Part shown: piece by piece, positions 59,205 through 64,000 of the stretch
Position numbering within the stretch: the first letter of the stretch is position 1
Layout: each line of letters starts with the position of its first letter
NCBI GenBank assembly: GCA_950097015.1
Contig: CATNEN010000003.1
Coordinates: forward strand, 806,001-870,000
Length of the DNA stretch: 64,000 nt
DNA from: Macrostomum hystrix
Lineage: Eukaryota > Platyhelminthes > Macrostomidae
Reading direction: 5' to 3'
Translations under genes and position numbers: made by a program
The notes under the pieces: generated by a model
Databases searched by the model: none
The model's input: the letters and a program-made list of their open reading frames with translations, nothing else
Told to the model about the DNA's origin: nothing

Positions 59205-59335
59205 TCAAATGGTTAGAGACTCAGGGTTAAGACTTAAAGGTCTGGTACCCGTCTGACTCCACTGGAAAATGTGTCCTTTAGACATGCACTTAACTCAGCA
59301 TGTCAAGCAGCCGAATTCCAGCATTAGCAGTTACT
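59205..59335 (+). mobile_element. SINE family 2, head and central block
   Basis: AAATGGTTAGAGACTCAGGG, then GTCTGACTCCACTGG, GTCCTTTAGACATGCACTTA and CCAGCATTAGCAG: a diverged copy without the 3' part. Confidence 0.55.
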
Positions 59336-59551
59336 CGTATTCTGATTCGTAAAATAATAATTTGATCCCATTTCGAGTATGTTGAAATTCTATTAAAATT
59401 GGCGTGTGGGGGCGAAGCGACCGCAAATGATCATTTAAATTTTTTATCATCGATTTCTAAGATGAACTATTAAATGACTTGAAGATAATATTTTACGAGT
59501 ATTATTTTATTATAAACCATTGATTACGGTACTATGTCTTTGGTTACGAGA

Positions 59552-59730
59552 TTTTTCAATTTCTTTAAGGGATTTACGACTATTTTCAGTTCATTTTCGA
59601 TTCCTCTGTTCGTTGTGGACCTTGGACCTAAACCCGGAGATTTTTCAGCTTCTTTCAGGGATTTACGACTATTTTCAGTTCATTTTCGATTCCTCTGTTC
59701 GTTGTGGACCTTGGACCTACACCCAGAAAT
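59552..59730. repeat. 89-bp tandem duplication
   Basis: Two near-identical 89-bp units containing GGGATTTACGACTATTTTCA and GTTGTGGACCTTGGACCTA. Short frames over it are not gene-like. Confidence 0.85.
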
Positions 59731-59929
59731 TTTTCTACGATTTATATGAAACTTTGCATATATCCCCCACTTGCCCTGGGCGAATGTCTATGATATCAGT
59801 GTAAATTTCATTTATTTGCATCGGTGCAGATAAACGGTTTATTTCACTCGACCATAGACATCGAATCTTTTTTTAAAAATTGTCTCCACGTTATTAAGTG
59901 CGGGGGCTCTGCCCTTATACCCCTGGGTA

Positions 59930-60062
59930 TGCATGAACTGAGTTAAGTGTCTGGCTGGATGACACAAATTGTTCCAGTATAGTCAGGAATCTAATCCCGA
60001 ACCTTTTAAGTCGTGAATAAGGCGCTTTTAACACTAAGCTGAAACCACTTACTAGGCTTCAA
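59930..60062 (-). mobile_element. SINE family 2, minus-strand fragment
   Basis: Reverse of the family 2 head and central block (TTAAGTGTCTGGCTGGATGA, then AAGTCGTGAATAAGGCGCTT). Confidence 0.55.
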
Positions 60063-61320
60063 TCGCCTAGTTAAAGTTGTCTAAAAATGGTTGCTGATCA
60101 GTATTATCACACGAGATTTGTTGTTCGCTCCTTGAAGTGTTTGATAAAATTTTTAATCCCAATCCAGGTCACAAGCATGTGTCTGGATGTTGCATGTTAT
60201 AAAATGCAGAGACTTACCCAATGAGTAGAACAGATGAGATCCGCACTAAGTGCTTAGAATACTGGAAAATATGGGAGCTTCGAGTAAATTCAACGAATCG
60301 TTCGCAAGGAAGCTCACAAAGGCAAAACTTTAGAAAATTTTCGCCTTATTTAGAAATATACAGCAGTCACCCGCTTGCGGAGAGGTGGACCGAGTCAGCT
60401 GGTTTTACAGTGCTCGCGCCAAATAAGCAACTTTGAAGACTGCTGAAACAATTGGGCTTTGAAAAGCTAATCAATAATTCCACGTGGAAGTCCACCCAGG
60501 CTAGGTTTTTACTTGGCGGATCAACAGTGGAACTATCATGGGGGAAGGATTCCTTCCCCATAACCATTTTTTTCGCTGCACCCGAATGGAGTAACGCAAG
60601 CCCACCAAACTCAAGAACACGGACCAAATTTTTGTTCTTTTGTTTTGTTTTTTTGTAGTTGAATTTAGCTTGTAGAAACGGCCAGAAAGGGCCGGCTGAC
60701 GATATATTTGATAGAATCAATGGTTAGAATGACACAGCTTTGGCTCGACGCGAAGGTGAAAATTGGAGGTGGGCTAAAGCCGCAGGGTTCTCGTTAAAGA
60801 AAGTGAACGCGCGCTTAAACGATGTACGCGCGTTGTACATATTCAAAGTACGTCTATGAGTTGGAGGCATGCACATGCCCAAACAACCGAACAGGGGTAG
60901 AAAATGAAGTTAGGGTTAGTAGAAGATACGACATGAAAATAATGATTTTGCACTTTTCCGCCACACTCCCCCAGTGACCTCAAAAACCTAGGTCACGCGA
61001 GGTCACTGACACGGGGAAAAGTGAAAACTCGAAAAGATAGAAAGATCGTACTGTACGGAAAAATGATTCTGAATTAGTCCTGCAAAAGCAGTTACAACAC
61101 AGAAATTTAATTTGAGGCATAGGACAGAGAACTGAAGCAAGCTGAGGAACTTTATTAAATCACAATTTATTAAATCAATATTATTCGGCCGAAAAAAATG
61201 TACCAGAAAGCAACCCTGAGTTGAGACCTACTCTATCCTCGTTTAGACAAGAAAAGCGTAAGCTTTCATATACTCGTATGTTATCTAAATGTTTTGATAT
61301 GTATGTTTTGACATGATAAA
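60063..61320. other. Intergenic, no gene supported
   Basis: Frames at 60221-60436, 60367-60720 and 60452-60658 overlap each other and have no domain or splice support. The stretch contains an inverted AGGTCA cluster at 60972-61008. Confidence 0.4.
60972..61008. promoter_or_regulatory. Palindromic AGGTCA cluster
   Basis: CAGTGACCTC (60972-60981) is the exact reverse complement of GAGGTCACTG (60999-61008), with another AGGTCA in between (60989-60995). AGGTCA is the nuclear-receptor half-site. No gene start is apparent close by, so a regulatory role is only a suggestion. Confidence 0.35.
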
Positions 61321-61324
61321 GATA

Positions 61325-61850
61325 TTTTCCGCACCATCACGCCACTAGCACTGCGGTCCAATCACCGGCTCCTTGTCTGCGATCTCAATCTACACGATCC
61401 GCTCTACCGACCACCAAAGCGGCCACCGCGGCGCTACTACCGCGCTCTCAAGGACGCTGACACACGTCGCCGCTTTATGCTAGCACTTGCATTCACCACC
61501 GCACTGCTGGGCGGCAAATGTGGAAGCGCTGATTACACGGAAGTCAGTGCTGCAGTTCGAGCCGCGGCAGAGCAAGCGGTTCCGGTGATGCGACCGGCCC
61601 AATGTGGGCAGCCGGTCTGGCAGTTCGACCCCAAAATTCGGCAAGCGAGGGAGGAGCTGGAGGGGCTCTATCTGAGCAGGCCGGCGGCCTACCCGTGAGG
61701 CGGAGGAAGCCCTGGCAGCGGTCTACCTGAAGCGACAGCAAGCTGCTGTGGATGACGCAATCAGCGCTGTATCTGCCGCTGGGCCCGACCCTATCCTAAT
61801 CTTCGTAGATTTCAGGAAGGCCTTCGATTCGGCCATGAGGGTCGTCCTTC
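61325..61850 (+). pseudogene. Non-LTR retrotransposon (LINE) fragment, internally deleted
   Basis: Frames carry the end of an endonuclease-type region (LLVCDLNLHDPLYRPPKRPP), a helical linker (RQAREELEGLYLSR, then EAEEALAAVYLKRQQ) and, after a jump, the reverse transcriptase motif FVDFRKAFDS. A stop at about 61696 and a missing stretch between GPDPI and IFVDFRKAF show it is dead. LINE clade not assigned. Confidence 0.7.
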
Positions 61851-62204
61851 CTCCGCTCTCATGTACCTTCTCCTGCCCTTCTCCTCTTCTCTTGAAAATT
61901 TGCAGATTTTTGACGTTTGAATAAAAAAAATTTGCGAAGGAAGAAAAGGTGGATTCTGTTCATCTTAGTGACATTAATTCAAAGTTGTCAGGACACTAAT
62001 TTACACTCATGGATGTGCGAATGAAGGAAAATAAAACACAGACACACAATCGATTCGGCTATGGTTAAAATAGATGTGCATGGTCATGTGGTCACTTCTG
62101 TTCATTTGAGTGGATTGAATCATAGCCTTCACGAAAATAATGTACCGTCTTTGTGTAGACTGTACAAAAACTAACTTAATTTACCCAAGCTGATGCTGGT
62201 ACCC

Positions 62205-62345
62205 ATTTAACAGCTGCATGAACTGAGTTAGGTGTCTTGCTAAATGGCACAAATTGCTAGTGTAGTCAGGAATCGAACCCCCAACCTTTCAAGTCGTGAA
62301 TCCGGCGCTTTAAGCACTAAGCTGAAACCCCTTACTAGGCTACAA
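62205..62345 (-). mobile_element. SINE family 2, minus-strand copy
   Basis: Reverse head with GGGGTTTCAGCTTAGTGCTT and GGGGGTTCGATTCCTGACTA, then TTAGCAAGACACCTAACTCA. Confidence 0.65.
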
Positions 62346-62379
62346 TAGCCTAACTAAAGTTTTCTTTTAATAAAAGGAT

Positions 62380-62650
62380 ATTGTAGCCCATTGTCTAGGA
62401 CTCACGACTTGAAGGTCGGCGGTTCGCCTCCTGACTCCACTAAGACAGTTTTGTCCTTTAGCAAGACACTTAACTCTGCATTGCTTCAGCTCACCCAGCT
62501 GTTAAATGGGTATACCAGCATTAGCTGGTGTAATTGAGGTGGCTGCATGTGTGGCGTTCCCCAGTCCATGGACTGAATAGCCGTACGCAGCGCCACGCAA
62601 TAGCTTCAGCTGTGCGTTCGGCTGCACATCTCGCTCAATTAGGCAGGTGA
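62380..62650 (+). mobile_element. SINE family 2, near full length
   Basis: Same body as 43620-43905: GTCCTTTAGCAAGACACTTA, TTGCTTCAGCTCACCCAGCT, TTAAATGGGTATACCAGCAT, GACTGAATAGCCGTACGCAG, ending in GGCAGGTGAAATTC without a long simple tail. Confidence 0.7.
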
Positions 62651-63339
62651 AATTCGATATTATGATTCCAATTTTTTGAAAACTTTTTTTCTCTTTAACT
62701 TTTATTGTAGAATACTTTAATTTTCATTGTCTTTTTTAAACTCATGTACTAATCCATCATTCCATTATGTAGAATAATAGTATTTTAAAACTAAATAACG
62801 TTGAATTTTTTATTTTTTATTATTCTAGATTTGAATCTATATCTAACACCGTCATACGGGTAGGTTTACACTTAGTCGATTAACTTTACGCACAATATTA
62901 CTACGAGTAACAAATCAAAAGTAGTGTTGCATCTTCAAAACTTTTGAAACGGTTTTGACTTTGCGGTAAGGAACCACAAATAAAAAAGCTCATCTGAAAT
63001 CTGCTGCGCATGGAGTTGTACATCAGCCTGGCATATTTAATGTAAGCATATTAACTTTTTTTTAACTTTGCCTACTGTAAGAACCACATAATCTCTAACA
63101 AGGCTTAATCATCTTTTCAGCGTAATCCCTTTTCGCTTCTCGTACTCCTGGGTGATCATTAAATTAGTGAAAAGCTACATCTAACCTACAGCACGGCAGT
63201 CGGGTACTCAAATGCTGCTCAGAAAGTGCGACCATGCCCAAAAAATCGCCTAGCAAATGCCGTCACCCACATCAAAGCCTTCCATTTGTAAATAGAAAAA
63301 AATATCACAAGACCGGACTTGACCAATCGAAATCTCGAC

Positions 63340-64000
63340 CAATAAACCGTGTCTTATCTCTAACGAATCTTATCTCTTCATCTCATCTCTTTCCCATCTA
63401 ATTTCTCCTTGTCTTATCTCTCCGGTGTCTAATCTCTCCCTTGTCTCATCTCTCCGGTGTCTAACTTCTCATTGTCTCATCTCTCCGGTGTCTAATTTCT
63501 CCCTTGTCTTATCTCTCCGGTGTCTAATTTCTCCTTGTCTCATCTCTCCGGTGTCTAATTTCTCCTTGTCTCATCTCTCCGGTGTCTAATTTCTCCCTTG
63601 TCTTATCTCTCCGGTGTCTAATTTCTCCTTGTCTTATCTCTCCGGTGTCTAATCTCTCCCTTGTCTCATCTCTCCGGTGTCTAATTCCTCCTTGTCTCAT
63701 CTCTCCGGTGTCTAATCTCTCCCTTGTCTCATCTCTCCGGTGTCTAATTTCTCATTGTCTCATCTCTCCGGTGTCTAATTTCTCCTTGTCTCATCTCTCC
63801 TGTGTCTAATTTCTCATTGTCTCATCTCTCCGGTGTCTAATTTCTCCTTGTCTCATCTCTCCTGTGTCTAATTTCTCCTTGTCTCATCTCTCCGGTGTAT
63901 AATCTCTCCCTTGTCTCATCTCTCCGGTGTCTAATTTCTCCCTTGTCTTATCTCTCCGGTGTCTAATTTCTCCTTGTCTCATCTCTCCGGTGTCTAATTC
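63340..64000. repeat. Minisatellite, TCTCATCTCTCCGGTGTCTAATT unit, runs off window
   Basis: Alternating TTGTCTCATCTCTCCGGTGT and CTAATTTCTCC words (about 30-31 bp double unit, roughly 20 copies). Its core TCTCATCTCTCC is the reverse complement of the unit at 10.4-13.1 kb. The array continues beyond 64000. Confidence 0.93.

Larger units (their letters stand above)
61851..63335. other. Intergenic with two SINE copies
   Basis: No gene supported. SINE family 2 copies lie head to head at 62205-62345 (minus) and 62380-62650 (plus); the rest is AT-rich. Confidence 0.45.

Noticed and set aside
60221-60720. Overlapping frames of 68-117 codons on both strands
   Set aside because: No domains, no splice partners, ordinary composition for chance frames.

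Overview
The window is nuclear DNA from an invertebrate animal. Coding regions are split by short GT-AG introns, splice phases match across exons, there are tRNA-headed SINEs with AT-rich tails, LINE and Ty3/Gypsy-like remnants, and an unusual load of minisatellites, many of them inside introns. A Greatwall-type mitotic kinase, an LDLa-domain prohormone and CCCH-finger proteins fit a protostome, perhaps a spiralian, but the species cannot be fixed from the sequence. All gene models below were built by reading splice sites and phases by eye.

Layout. (1) 1.15-3.57 kb, minus strand: a complete three-exon Greatwall/MASTL kinase whose DFG-to-APE region is split by an insert of about 230 residues. 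(2) 6.48-20.64 kb, plus strand: an 18-exon gene for an ARM-repeat plus three-FN3-domain protein with a low-complexity, polyglutamine C-terminal half; its introns hold SINEs and three large minisatellites (up to 4.2 kb), and its last intron begins in a 44-bp tandem repeat that copies the splice donor five times. (3) 21.0-24.06 kb: two more minisatellites. (4) 25.86-28.04 kb, minus strand: a six-exon, 194-residue secreted precursor with an LDL-receptor class A domain, resembling arthropod prohormone-4/ITG-like, with 30-nt and 15-nt microexons. (5) 28-32 kb: SINE fragments and a Ty3/Gypsy-like pol remnant.

(6) 32.6-59.0 kb is the most striking part: a large imperfect inverted duplication around a spacer of about 2.7 kb. 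Each arm carries a copy of one gene: a 1001-residue intronless TPR-like helical exon, then exon(s) each encoding a zinc-ribbon-like CxxC pair plus two CCCH fingers, then a short terminal exon. The left arm (plus strand) has three CCCH exons (about 1701 aa predicted); the right arm (minus strand) has one (about 1287 aa), the other two being reduced to intron stubs beside a 33/34-bp minisatellite grown to about 8.5 kb. Symmetric phase-1 exons keep both forms in frame. Ribbon and finger layout recall the N-terminal region of HELZ2-type proteins, but no helicase is present; the function is unknown. (7) 59-64 kb: SINEs, a LINE fragment, a palindromic AGGTCA cluster and another minisatellite running off the window.

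The minisatellites give long stop-free frames on both strands; these are artefacts of repeat units without stops and are not annotated as genes.
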